A stretch of DNA of 64,000 nt from Melampsora larici-populina 98AG31 (lineage: Eukaryota > Basidiomycota > Pucciniomycetes > Pucciniales > Melampsoraceae). The stretch covers positions 1,904,498-1,968,497 of the forward strand of contig NW_006768767.1 of NCBI RefSeq assembly GCF_000204055.1, written 5' to 3'. Made by a program: the position numbers and the translations under genes. Below the pieces are notes generated by a model. That model was not told where the DNA came from and did no database searches. It saw only the letters and a list, made by a program, of their open reading frames with translations. Shown piece by piece: positions 32,900 to 43,800 of this stretch; position 1 is the stretch's first letter; every line of letters starts with the position of its first letter.

Positions 32900-33129
32900 A
32901 TTGCTTCAACTTCAAACTGGGTAGAGAAAGGAAAGACTAATGCGAGTAAAGATAAAGAGTAAGCTTAGTCACTAATCTAGATTAGAGGGTGCTACCAAGT
33001 TTCAAACTATATTTCCTAGATCTTTGTAACCTCTATGATTTTAATAAATCGTTGTAATGGTTTTGTTTTTTGGAGATGATCTAATTTGTGTGATTTTGTC
33101 AATTGTTTGTGTAAATTAGTAATAGAAAT

Positions 33130-35242
33130 TTGAACGAAATGAAGTTGAAAAATATTTCGTACAATAATGAATCTTGTGAACCTTTGAACCCGGAAGTTAT
33201 TAATGAGACACATAGTGAACAAATGGTGAAATCATTTGATTTTGAATCATGGAAGAAGAATCCTTGGCCTGCACCGGTAAAATGTGATATGAATATCCCT
33301 CAATGGAAACTAGAATTAGAAGATTTTGGTTTATTGAAAAAGTACGGGTTCTTATTAGACGGGTTCAGACTTGGTTTTCATCAAGGTATACCGCCACATG
33401 TGGTAAGAAATGATCAATGGTACACGCCACCAAGGGTGCCACTATACTATACTGGTATGAGTATAGTTGGGTATAGTATAGTTTAAATTGTACTATACTA
33501 TACTCAGTATAGTATAGTTGAAACTATACTTTTCTTAACTATACTCAGTATAGTATCAATTGATCAACTACACATGGACAAGGGTTACACAAGTTTTCCA
33601 TCAGCATGTTCAACTATACTGCACAGTATAGTATAGTATAGATGAGTATAGTTGCACTATACTATACCGAGTATAGTTTAAGTACTGTATAGTTGAACTA
33701 TACTATACCAAGTATAGTCACAGTATAGTATAGTATAGTATAGTGGCAGCCTTGACGCCACCAAATCACTCTTTGGCTTTAGAAGCACGTCAAAAGATTG
33801 AAGATAACATAAAGAAAGAAGTCACCAAGGGTCGAATGTATGGTCCTTTCACGCATGAACAGGTTTATGAAAGATTAGGTTTCTTTAGAACGAGCCCTTT
33901 AGGAGCTGTGATAAACGGCGACGGTTCTTTTAGACCAATTAATGATCTATCATACCCAAAATTCGGAGAGGACGTCCCATCGGTGAATTCCTTTGTAGAT
34001 AAAACGGATTTTGAAACAACATGGGATGATTTTAAGCTAGTAGCAACTTTTATTAGAGACGCTAAAAGAAAGTTACAATGTGGTCTTTACGATTGGGAAA
34101 GCGCCTATCGACAAATTCCGACACATCCTACTCAATGGCCATTCTTGGCGATAATGGATTTTTATGGTTATATTTTTATCGACTTGTTTATCTCATTTGG
34201 AGGAGTCGCTGGGTGTGGATCCTTCGGTGGCCCAGCTGATGGGTGGAAGGAAATCATGGAGAAAAAGTTTGAGCTGGTAAAAATATTCCGTTGGGTTGAT
34301 GATAATTTGCTTATAAAGTACAAAGAACATCAACTTTCTATGATTGAGGTTGTAAAGGAAAGCGAACAATTAGGTGTAAAAACAAATAGTACGAAATATG
34401 CTGAATTTGCAGTAGAACAGAAATTCATTGGTTTCATATGGAATATGAATGAAAAAACTGTACGTCTTCCAGTCAAGAAACTTGAGCAAAGAAGGATCGA
34501 ACTACAGCAAGTATGGGTCAAAACATCTTGGTCAAAGAAAGAATGGGAAAAGTTTAGTGGAAAAATCGGACATTTGACTTTAATATTACCGCAGATGAGA
34601 TGTTATATGCCGTCAAGCTACAAGTTGTTGGCTTCATGGAAAACCTTTAGGAATAGAAGACTTCCGGAGGATGTTTTGAATGACATGGAAATGTGGAAGC
34701 TCTGTTTGAACGATCTGAACCCGACACGTTTGATTCCAAGTTACGTCGTCAAAAATATCGCCTGGGTAGGCAATGCCTCAACGGACTACGGTATTGGGAT
34801 AATAATAGGTCGCCATTGGGCACAATTCAAGTGGAAAGAAGGTTGGAGAGTTGCAGAAGGCAAGATTACATGATCTATCGCCTGGGCGGAGACAGTTGCC
34901 GTTCGACCGGGCCTTTTGATGGCAGAAAAGATCATGCCCGTTGCAGGATGGACCCTATCGTGTTTGACCGACAACACTACCACAGAAGCCGTGGCAAGAA
35001 ACGACAAATCTAACGATTTCTGGGTTAATGATGAATGGAAGTACATTCAAAAGTTGTTGTTACGTTTAGACTGCGATGTGAATCTAGTCAGGGTCGTATC
35101 AGCTGACAACGATGCTGATAAATTATCAAGGGGGTTGGACACCAAGAAACCTCAGAATAAAAGAGTGGACATCGACTTACCTGAAGACCTTATCCCCCTT
35201 TTATTCCAAACGAAACCAAATACCCCAAAAACCAATATCTAG
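33130..35242 (+). pseudogene. RT-RNase H of Ngaro-like copy 2 (broken)
   Basis: Homologous throughout to 4468-6276. RT motifs include YGPFTHEQVYERLGF, INDLSYPKFG, LYDWESAYRQI and FRWVDDNLLI. A MITE (33434-33754) interrupts it; removal with one 10-bp duplication gives TPPNHSLAL, matching TPDNHSSAL in copy 1. The RNase H part is damaged: the first Asp is Asn (WVGNAS), and TGA at 34871-34873 replaces an Arg-type codon in the position equivalent to RRDIAWAET in copy 1. Beyond the stop the same frame continues to 35242. The copy should not produce active enzyme. Confidence 0.88.
33434..33754. mobile_element. TATAGT-rich MITE, 321 bp
   Basis: Flanked by a 10-bp duplication ACGCCACCAA (33424-33433 and 33755-33764). 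Ends are inverted: TGCCACTATACTATA on the left and the complement of TATAGTATAGTGGCA on the right. Nearly the whole interior is built from ACTATA/TATAGT hexamers in both orientations, so it can fold extensively. A 9-11 bp duplication suggests a MULE-type mover; that is inference. Confidence 0.85.
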
Positions 35243-35244
35243 TT

Positions 35245-36273
35245 ATGACGTTAGATTCAGCAAAAGCAACATTATGTAAATCTTCTCCTGTTACCACTCG
35301 AGTTCTTGATGAACCGAGTGATTTTATTCTAAACAACGCTTGGCAGCCGGCTACAATCAAACAATACGCAGCAGCTGTAAATAAATTCTTCCATTTCACC
35401 GCCGTCGAAGGAGTAATCTATTTCTTCCCAACCACGTCGGACATTCTGTATAAATTCATATTCTGGTGTGGCGACGTTCAAGGAAACCACATGGTGGTAA
35501 GCACCACAACAAAGCGATACCTCACTGGTTTACAAATGTGGCATCTGCTCCACGACGTAAAATTCCCAAAAGTCGATCTAAACCGAATCCGCCTACTACT
35601 GTTGGCAGCAAAGAAAGTACAAGTTCACCGGTGCCCAGCGAAACCAAAATGATCTGGACTCTCTTGAAAAAACCTCCATACCATATGCAATTCTCTTGCT
35701 TCTAGATCGAAAGCGGATACAGTCGTACGAGCAGTGTTACTAGTAGGCTTTTGGGGATTGGCCCGTTTGGGAGAACTAGTCTTGAACAACAATCACCCGT
35801 CCATTTTCATTAGGAGAAGGGACCTGGTCATAAACAGTGATGGTAGTAAGGCGACGATAGCGATGAGGTTGTGTAAAACTGCTGGCGTAGGGGAAGTTCA
35901 ATACCTTACTCTACGATCACAACCCAACATCTTAGATCCTATCAAAGCACTCGCTTTCCTCCTGGCTGTCTTTCCAGGAGGTCCTAACGATCCCCTGTTT
36001 CCAAGCAAGCAGTATCATATACCTATCAGTCGATCGGCAGTCTCGGTTGTATTGAGAGCGGAGGGTAGGAAATGTGACGAAGTGTGGACCGGCCATAGCT
36101 TGCAAATCGGCGGTGCGTCTTTGCGAGCGCATTGGGGTGATAGTACGAGAAGATTGAAGGCTACGGTAAGATGGAAGTCTTCTGCTTATAAGCTTTATGT
36201 TCATGGTTATTCACCTTCCTTAGCGAGAGAAACGAAAGCGTTTGCTAGGAAGTTGCGCACTGAGTTGTATTAG
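35245..36273 (+). pseudogene. Tyrosine recombinase of Ngaro-like copy 2 (broken)
   Basis: Follows the RT stop by two bases. The N-terminal part reads WQPATIKQYAAAVNKFF and TKRYLTGLQMWHLLHD. The frame stops at 35652, then homology resumes in another frame at about 35704 (FWGLARLGELV, with the first Arg) to the stop at 36273. The His-x-x-Arg box is HSLQ (36098-36109): the Arg codon has become CAA. The tyrosine in SAYKLYVHGY remains. The break and the lost Arg both predict inactivity. Confidence 0.85.
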
Positions 36274-36427
36274 CCTTTAACGATTTTTCCAAGTGTACTA
36301 GGCATCTTATTGATCTCTTAATCGAATGCTGGCCTTCTTGGAAGATGTAGCGCCAGTGGAACGTGCCCGAGAGTGGGGTGAGAGCTCCTGTTCAGGATCT
36401 CAGCTCGAGAACTTATCCCCTGAAGAT

Positions 36428-36760
36428 GGGTCTGATGAGCTCTCTCCCCTCTCTCTGTCCCGCCTCCTACAGTCAGACGTCTGACTGGGCATCCTCCTTC
36501 TTACCAGGGAAACCAATTTGCGTTTGATGAAATCAAAGCAAAGAGTTTTACCTGCGGAGGTTGCCGAGGCGCTAGGGTTTTCACCCGCAGCCAGCAAGCC
36601 TCACCTTAAGGATTTCCTTAAGGCAAGTCTTGCATGGGCACTACCATCCTAGTGTGATGGAGAGGTGTTTTGCTACCTAAGCGTAAAACACACCCCGTGA
36701 ATTCAATTCACGAGCTTCCCTTCCCTTCCTCTCAAAAGGAAGCTTCAAGAGCAAGTGGAT
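36428..36760 (+). repeat. Split direct repeat B1
   Basis: 333 bp, nearly identical to B2 at 37164-37496. It contains the palindromes CAGTCAGACGTCTGACTG, CTTAAGGATTTCCTTAAG and GTGAATTCAATTCAC. Its last bases overlap the first bases of A2. A minus-strand open frame within it (36400-36597) recurs in B2 only because the DNA is repeated. Confidence 0.9.
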
Positions 36761-37132
36761 GCTCTGTTTTGAGGAGGAACGAGGAATAACATCCGTCCAC
36801 GAGCCAGGAGCTTGAGAGAGAAACCTAGCTAGATTTAGAAGAGCCTCTAGCAGCCCTGATGACGGACACAGGACGACTTCCTGTGCTCTGACCTGCTAAG
36901 ACCAGCTTCAGGCACTGACGTCATTCCAGGCACCACCTAAGGATGAGATAATCTCACTAGAGACCACGCTTTGGAAGAGATATCTAGGTAAGATCTCTCG
37001 TCTTCCGTTCCTCTTCCCATCTTGGAAAGAAGACCGTAAGCGCTTCTTGTCTCTTCTAGTGGAGATTCTCATCCTTTGCTTTCTCGCCTCTTTTTCTCTC
37101 TCTCAGCGCTCCGTTTGCTTTTTCAGACCCCT
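36759..37132 (+). repeat. Split direct repeat A2
   Basis: 374-bp copy of A1 lying between B1 and B2, as expected for Ngaro-type termini. Confidence 0.9.
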
Positions 37133-37163
37133 CTATTCGCTGAAAGCTCTCCCTCCCACCCTC

Positions 37164-37496
37164 GGGTCTGATGAGCTCTCTCCCCTCTCTCTGTCCCGCC
37201 TCCTACAGTCAGACGTCTGACTGGGCATCCTCCTTCTTACCAGGGAAACCAATTTGCGTTTGATGAAATCAAAGCAAAGAGTTTTACCTGCGGAGGTTGC
37301 CGAGGCGCTAGGGTTTTCACCCGCAGCCAGCAAGCCTCACCTTAAGGATTTCCTTAAGGCAAGTCTTGCATGGGCACTACCATCCTAGTGTGATGGAGAG
37401 GTGTTTTGCTACCTAAGCGTAAAACACACCCCGTGAATTCAATTCACGAGCTTCCCTTCCCTTCCTCTCAGAAGGAAGCTTCGAGAGCAAGTGGAT
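37164..37496 (+). repeat. Split direct repeat B2
   Basis: 333-bp copy of B1 that ends the second retrotransposon at 37496 (GAGCAAGTGGAT). A 31-bp unrelated spacer separates it from A2. Confidence 0.9.
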
Positions 37497-38019
37497 CAGA
37501 AATTCCTTTCACTTTTGTCCACGCCAATAGATCCTTTAACGTCAAGACTGTGGCCGATGGGATGAATTCAAAAAATCGTACAATACACTGTGTCTGAGCA
37601 AACGGGTATCTTGAAGCGGCTGTACATACACATGGGCATATTGTGAAACTGGCTGTGTCCAACGTCGCCGAACCAAATAAAAGTTGACCGGGTAGCCTCG
37701 TGACCTCGACAAAGATTTTCAAGCATGCATAGCATCACAGTCACAAATCATGGAAATCTGATGATCCGCCTTACCTCAATTGGTTTGTTTGATATGCTCA
37801 CAAAAAATCATGAGCGTACGCTGCAAGATGTGTGGATGGTAAAGTGACCTAAAGAGAGATCAATCGGAAGAGCATGTCGCAGGACCATCTGTTCAGATTG
37901 TAGAAAACTACCAGGTGATTTGTTAGAATTGTGATTGTTTTATTTAAAAATTCGACCATTCTTACGATGACGGATGCTCGAGTTGAAGAGGATCTTTGAG
38001 ATCAAATCCTTGTCAACTA
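37497..38019. other. Stretch with degenerate coding-like sequence
   Basis: On the plus strand 37497-37684 reads as IPFTFVHANRSFNVKTVADG, then after one TGA in the same frame continues NGYLEAAVHTHGHIVKLAV to another stop. This looks like the remains of a gene I cannot identify. The rest to 38019 has no visible feature. Confidence 0.3.
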
Positions 38020-39782
38020 CACCACGGAGTGGTTCTTGAGCAGAAAAAGCGTCGGTGAGGTCTGAGCGTCGTCGGGGTCGTGAAATGGCCGGGAAATGGC
38101 CTGAAAGTGGCCTTTCACAGGCCTGAAAATGGTTGGTGAGAGCAGGCTACATACCGGCTGCAATCCGATTGAGTACCGTACATAGTCGGACTGCAGCCGG
38201 TGTGCGTGATCAAGTCTGAAAAAAGGCTGGCAGGCGCCTGTCAGACGTCTGCCAGACTATTCTTCCTTTTAATAAATTTTTTCATAAGGTCAAATTTAAG
38301 AAAGCTTTAACCGAACTTAACCTCAACTTGAAATCATGACATCACTCAACAAACCAAACAACCACCGATCAATTCCTCAAAACCATTCTCAATAACTTCA
38401 ACTTCATCGAATCCATCTCAACTCATCATCATCAACTTCATATAACTATATCATCATCATCAAATCAAATCAAAACAATCTCATCAAACAAATCAAATCC
38501 CAACTTCATTCAAATCATTCAAGAAAACTTATCATCTGAAAACATCCCTTTGAGATCTCACAATCATTCAGACTTTTGACAAAACATGCTTTTGACTGAT
38601 ATTCATCATCTTTTTTCTTATCATCACTACTTTGATATCTTCTTTTTCATCAATAGCTACAGCTCCGGGAACAGATTTAGATAGTTACTCATCTGGTTGG
38701 AGATTTGCTCATTTTTTTGGTTTGTCTTTCAATCTTATCCTGAATGCTTTTTGATCATCTACTCTTGATCGATCTTGCTAATTACCAATCTATTCAATCA
38801 TAAAGCCGAGAAAACGGAAGTCGAAGATATCATCAAATCAGATATCATCTCAGCTGTTGATATTGATCGTGGATATCATCTCAACTGTTGATGTCGATCA
38901 CACAAGGAATTATCTTGCTACAGGTGATAAAGGTGATCGATTAGTAATCTTTGAGCTTAATGAGGTAAGTGTGCCGATTAAATCAGATTTTGTATCTGTC
39001 TCATTGACCTTCATGGGTAACGATAACCTCAAATTCAATCTATTCGACCAAAAATCATAAATTAAGAATCGGGTGATTTTAAAAAGTGGTCAATTGCTTT
39101 TCATTAAATCGAGGAAAACTGGTTCAAATCACTGACTTTGTTATTTTTTTGAACAATTATAACCAGAGCTGGTGGAACTCAATCAGTAACAGAAATTGAT
39201 ACCATTTCTACAATGATAGATTCATTTCTCCAATCTATTGATATTAAATCGACTACAAATCAAACCCACAAAGAATCGATTAGAAAATTATATTTTAACT
39301 GGAAATTTTTGAAGCAGAATCAAAACCCTGATTGTTCTCTTTTTTCAACCAAAGATTGATGTTCAAGTTATGATTCAACACATTTATTTAGTTTCAATAG
39401 AAAAAAACTTGTATCTTCTTATGATATACTCATTGTTATCAACTTCCTATGTCTGAGAAAATCTTTAATGCATTGATAAATAGATATTATTTTGATTCTT
39501 TGAATTAGCTGCCTGCTAGCCAAATTTCAAGGCTAGCAGTTGTCTCACTGGTCTATTATTGAGAATTGGTGTGGAGCAGAACCCAGGACCCAGACCAGTG
39601 ATTGACCCTCTGCATCTCGTCTGCAGTCGACTCGCAGGCAGGCTGCAGGTGGTATTTGAAAGGCCGTCTGCATACGGTGGGACCAGCGCCTACCTGCAGA
39701 CGGTCTGTGACTATATAAAAAAAGGCCCGTCTGCAGACGGCCTCCGTCCCAGTCTGCAGATGGGCCGGACCACTCCGTGGTG
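38020..39782. mobile_element. Non-autonomous CACTA-type element carrying a host gene piece
   Basis: 1,763 bp with inverted ends CACCACGGAGTGG (38020) and CCACTCCGTGGTG (ending 39782), flanked by TA (38018-38019, 39783-39784). Its left ~190 bp matches the left end of the 9.5-kb element at 39925, and its right ~180 bp matches that element's right end (49272-49453). The middle has nothing in common with the larger element; it holds a broken PP2A B55-type gene. This is a Pack-type (gene-capturing) arrangement. Confidence 0.85.
38640..39359 (+). pseudogene. Captured PP2A regulatory subunit B55 (CDC55-type) fragment
   Basis: Three exon-like blocks: ~38640-38719 (DSYSSGWRFAHFFG), 38806-38964 (AEKTEVEDIIKSDIIS..., DHTRNYLATGDKGDRL), and ~39167-39359 (TEIDTIST...FLQSIDIK, ending LFSTKD). 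They align in order with the N-terminal region of B55 subunits (WRFAQxFGDKGEVEDI; DHTGNYLATGDKGGR; FDYLKSLEIEEKI; LSTND). Intron boundaries are retained (GT at 38720 and 38965, AG before 38806 and 39167). A 31-bp tandem duplication (starting 38842 and 38873) shifts the frame in the second block. Only the first blades of the WD40 propeller are present. It lies wholly within the CACTA-type ends. Confidence 0.78.
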
Positions 39783-39784
39783 TA

Positions 39785-39922
39785 CCAAAGAAGGTCAAGT
39801 CAAACTTCAGATAAACTGGATATTGACCTTGTGGCAATCTCCATAGTATCTGAGAAGGAAAGCTTCAAGTTGTAAATATTTGTTCCTCACTTGATTTGAT
39901 CAAATTCATCAGAACCTCCATC
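39785..39922. other. Short spacer between the two CACTA-type elements
   Basis: About 140 bp of AT-rich sequence separating the TA that follows the small element from the TA that precedes the large one. No feature is seen in it. Confidence 0.4.
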
Positions 39923-40844
39923 TACACCACGGAGTGGTTTCTGAGCAGAAATATCGTCGGTGGAGTCTGAGCGTCGTCGGGGTCGTGAAATGGCCGGAGA
40001 ATCGCCTGAAAATGGCCGGTAAAAGGCCTGAAAATGGTCGGTGAGAGCGGGCTACATACCGGCTACAGTCCGATTGAGTACCGCTGGTAGTCGGACTGCA
40101 GCCGGTCTGCGTAGTTAATTTGCAAAAGGCGAGCGTCTGTTAGGTGGCTGCCGTCCGCCTTGAAACCGCCTTGATTCCGCCCGCAGGCGAGCATCAGTCG
40201 AGCTGGCGATTTGATCGCCGGTCCGGCTTTAACCAAATCCGCCACCACAAATCGATATTACCACTTCTGTTTTCGATCGCACGGCCGCGGAATTCAACAA
40301 TCAACATCGATTTCGACGTCAAATCAATACAATTGCATTAATCAATTGTTTATTATCTAACAATTGGATTCATCAATAGTTCCAAATCAAACATCAGTTT
40401 GTTTTTGGCTAACAAATAGAGGAATCTTGTCAGTTCTTTCTTCCTTCTTTGTTTGTTAAAGCATCAAAAGCTTTGCTAACTTTAATGGGCTGTTTCTTTT
40501 GATAAATATTAATCTTATATTACAATCTTTCAAATCAAATTATATAATCTGAAGAAGGGTTAGATAGATTGTAGTGTCAAATTTAATAAAGACTTATATT
40601 ACAATAGTATTAATATTCTATATCAAATTATATTTCCTGAATAAAAGAAAAAGTGTATTTTCAAAATTGGAAAAAGATAAATCAGAATCAAAGATTGTTA
40701 CATTTGAAAAACTGAAAATCAAAGACTCAATAAGTTAATGTGAGATTCAAGATAAGATAGAATAAAATACATCATCCAAGAAGAGAGTAATTTATTCATA
40801 GAATTTGGAATTTGTTGATAAAGCTGGTTATTTGTTGTAAAGCA

Positions 40845-43800
40845 ATGGCTGGAAATAATCAGCAGCTACCACGTTGTAAGTTATTTGAACTTTCTCATTT
40901 CCATCAACCCATCACTGATTATGAATCCATATTGTAGTTTTTGAATCAATATCCACAAATCCAGCTGTACCACTCTACAAGTGTAATGCATGTCGCAGCC
41001 GAAATATAGTCAATTATGAACGGCATTCCAATTCTTTACCACATAAAAGAAATGTTGAGAGATTAGTAGCCGAAGAGGATGATAATGAAGAACTACTTGC
41101 TCCACTTTCACGTGCACCAGCTCTGTCTTCTTCAAACAACCAATGGCCTGAAGATGCTATGGACACGGATGACAAATCAGATCAGCTTGGTGATTCAATT
41201 TTAGACGTTTTAGACCTTTTAGGACCGATCCTGTCCGATGATGACGATTCCTCAAACTCTGGGTCCGAAACTGAACAAAGACAGTTATTATTTCAAGCGC
41301 TTGAGATGTTGGATAAAGAAGACTTGGACGGAGATGATGATGACACTGATTATGAAGCAATGCTTGATGCTGAGCTAGCCAATGCAAAGAAAGAAGAGGG
41401 TAAAGGTTGGTTTCCTTTCAAAAAGAAAGAGGTAAGTGAACTTAATTTCTTTCTCCAAAAACTATTAGTTTTTCTATCTAATTTTTTTCCGCTTTTCATT
41501 CCAGCATTTCATTGCAATTCTTATCATTGGAACAACACGAAACCTATTGTCCCCCGGTCACAGTATCACCGCATTTGTTCAATTTTGAAAATTTGCTCTG
41601 TCTACCTCCCCGAATGGGGGGTGCTTCGAGCCTTGAAAAAATGTTTGAAAGAAAGATTTGGTTTATCAGTTGTTCAGCGCCGAAGTCCGTTGGGTACTCC
41701 GCTCTTTGGACTTAAAATTGAAGATATAATCAGACGAGTGAGTTTCTTTTATAATCATTTGTAAATTCATTACAAACTAATTCAAGAATATCATTCTTTT
41801 CAGGATTTGGCAAACCCGTTTATCAGCCCGCATATTGTCACCATACCCGAACAGACCACTGGCACTAGTATTCCAATCACACGTCTCTCCCAATCATCCA
41901 AGTGGCTTAAAGAATTCAACCGGGAAATTCGAGCTCAAATGGTTGAATCTCCGATTGGTCATATTTACATCTATGAAATTTATCAGCTAGAATCTGCGCA
42001 TTTGGTGGTTCCAACTCACTTCTTTCAACAAGACGGAAAACTCTTTGCTAAATGTCTTCAAGCCAAGATAATTCCTCGAGACAATAATTTCAATGAGGTT
42101 GCAGTTCATATTCCCGAGGAGCCTGATTTTGATTCACCTTTATTACACACCATTGACATAAGTTTATTATCAAAACGCTCTGATAAGATCGTGATAGAAG
42201 GATTAGGTTTACTAAAAGATTTTCTTAAAGATAAATTCATACGTCAGTATAATACGTTTATCATTGATTTAGATCCTTTTTGCTAACACAGTCTTTTCAC
42301 ATTGACAGAGTCCAAAGGCGAAAACTTTATTACCCTGCCCTTAATCAACCCTTGGCGATCTAAAGCCAATGGGAAGATAATCAAACATATTCCACTTACT
42401 TTATACTCCGATGATACGTCCGGAAATGTATCAAAGAAATGGAATAAACATATGAGCTTATTTTTCACTTTGTCGGGTTTACCGCCGGAAATGACAAATC
42501 AAGAATATAATATTCATTTTTTAGCGGCTTCAAATAGGGCAAGTGCACTCGAACTTTTTGATAATGTGGTGGATGAATTGAAGTAAGTTCTCTAAGTGAT
42601 TTGTAAAATTCAAAAGCTGACTTTGTGATTTATAGCCATCTTAGTGAAGTCGGATTTGACGCCTTTGACTACGCATCCGGGAAGGAGGTGATAGCTATGG
42701 TTGTAGTTCTTTGTCATCTAGGAGACTCGCCTATGCATGCGGAAATCTGTAATACTACGAACCCAGCAATCACTCTCACACCATGTCGAATTTGTCCGCT
42801 TCAAGTTGATACCATGGTAGAAAAGAAGACAGTAGAATTTATATGTCAATTTGTTGGACTGGATTCAAATTTTGAACATGTGAGTGGGCTCAGATCTTAT
42901 TTGTGAATAATTGAATCTGATTTTTGTGTCTTTGATTTGATGTTTGCAGAGTGTTTCTCCCAAGCGTGACTGGGATGAGACACGGTCAAGAACTGTTCAG
43001 ATCTGGAAAGCTGCGCAAAAGCCAAACTCAAAGACGACTGTGGAACAGATGGGTCGGAAGTTTGGTATTCGTGATTCAACATGTGATCATTTCATAAAAC
43101 AAGTTCAAGTAGCTTATCAATCAAAACCTTGTCATGAGGTTGAGGAAATATGCCGGAAACTCGATGAAGAACTTGGAGATCACCTTTTTAATCCGATGCT
43201 TCGTCTCAAAGGTAAGTACAATTTTCATTCATTCTTCAATATTTTTGATAACCACACTAAAATTCAATTGGACGGACAGGTTTTGACGGTCATGCTGATA
43301 CCCCAGTTGAGATCCTTCATGTGGTTTTACTTGGAATTGCAAAATACCTGTTTGGTGATACAATGAAAGAGTTAGGTGCGATGAAGCCTGGTTCCGCAAA
43401 ATATAACGAATTCTCAGCACGCTGGAATGCTTTCAACACTAAAGGTCTCAATATCCCTCCGATCCAACCTAACACATTGATCCAGTATTCTCAAAGTCTT
43501 GTGGGTAAAGAATTTCAGACTGTTTTACAGACTGTTCCTTTTGTCTTGTTCGGCCATCTTTCTCCGCAAAAACAACATCTTTGGACATCACTTTGCCTTC
43601 TTTCGTCTTACGTATTTCAAGCAAAAATCACCAATATGGCCTCGTATCTTGACGAATTACAATCTCATATCGATATTTTTCTACATAAATTGATCAGAAT
43701 TACCGCACAATGGGTGAACAAACCAAAATTTCACATGCTGACGCACTTACCTGGATCAATTCAACGTCTTGGAGCCGCACCTTTATTTGCAACCCAAAAA

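Larger units (their letters stand above)
26679..32962 (+). pseudogene. gag: gag of Ngaro-like copy 2, interrupted by hAT element
   Basis: Exons 26679-27015, 27507-27951, 28021-28235 and 28323-28599, then resuming after the hAT insertion at 32911-32962. Phases agree at each junction, and removing the insertion with one copy of ATTGCTTCAAC restores the frame to the TAA at 32960-32962. The N-terminus is acidic and Ser-rich. The second exon has a compact domain (NWIASKPAWYEEMKAAVFAG) different from copy 1. Shared with copy 1 are the YWVKHIYALDVHFPLTIF-like segment and the RG-rich tail (RGSFRGARGSSFRG). The 491-bp first intron is AT-rich with no other signal. Confidence 0.7.
26294..37496 (+). mobile_element. 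Ngaro-like retrotransposon copy 2, with split direct repeats
   Basis: Bounded by repeat A1 (26294-26667) on the left and the block B1 (36428-36760), A2 (36759-37132), B2 (37164-37496) on the right. A1/A2 are both 374 bp and B1/B2 both 333 bp, near-identical. The A1-ORFs-B1-A2-B2 order is the hallmark of Ngaro-type tyrosine-recombinase retrotransposons. Internal genes: gag (26679-32962, split by a hAT element), RT-RH (33130-35242, split by a MITE), recombinase (35245-36273). Subtracting the insertions leaves roughly 6.6 kb. It is a different lineage from copy 1, with clearly diverged proteins. Confidence 0.88.

Noticed and set aside
36400..37333. Two similar minus-strand 65-66-residue frames
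   Set aside because: They lie in repeats B1 and B2 and are duplicated only because the terminal repeat is; composition is not protein-like.
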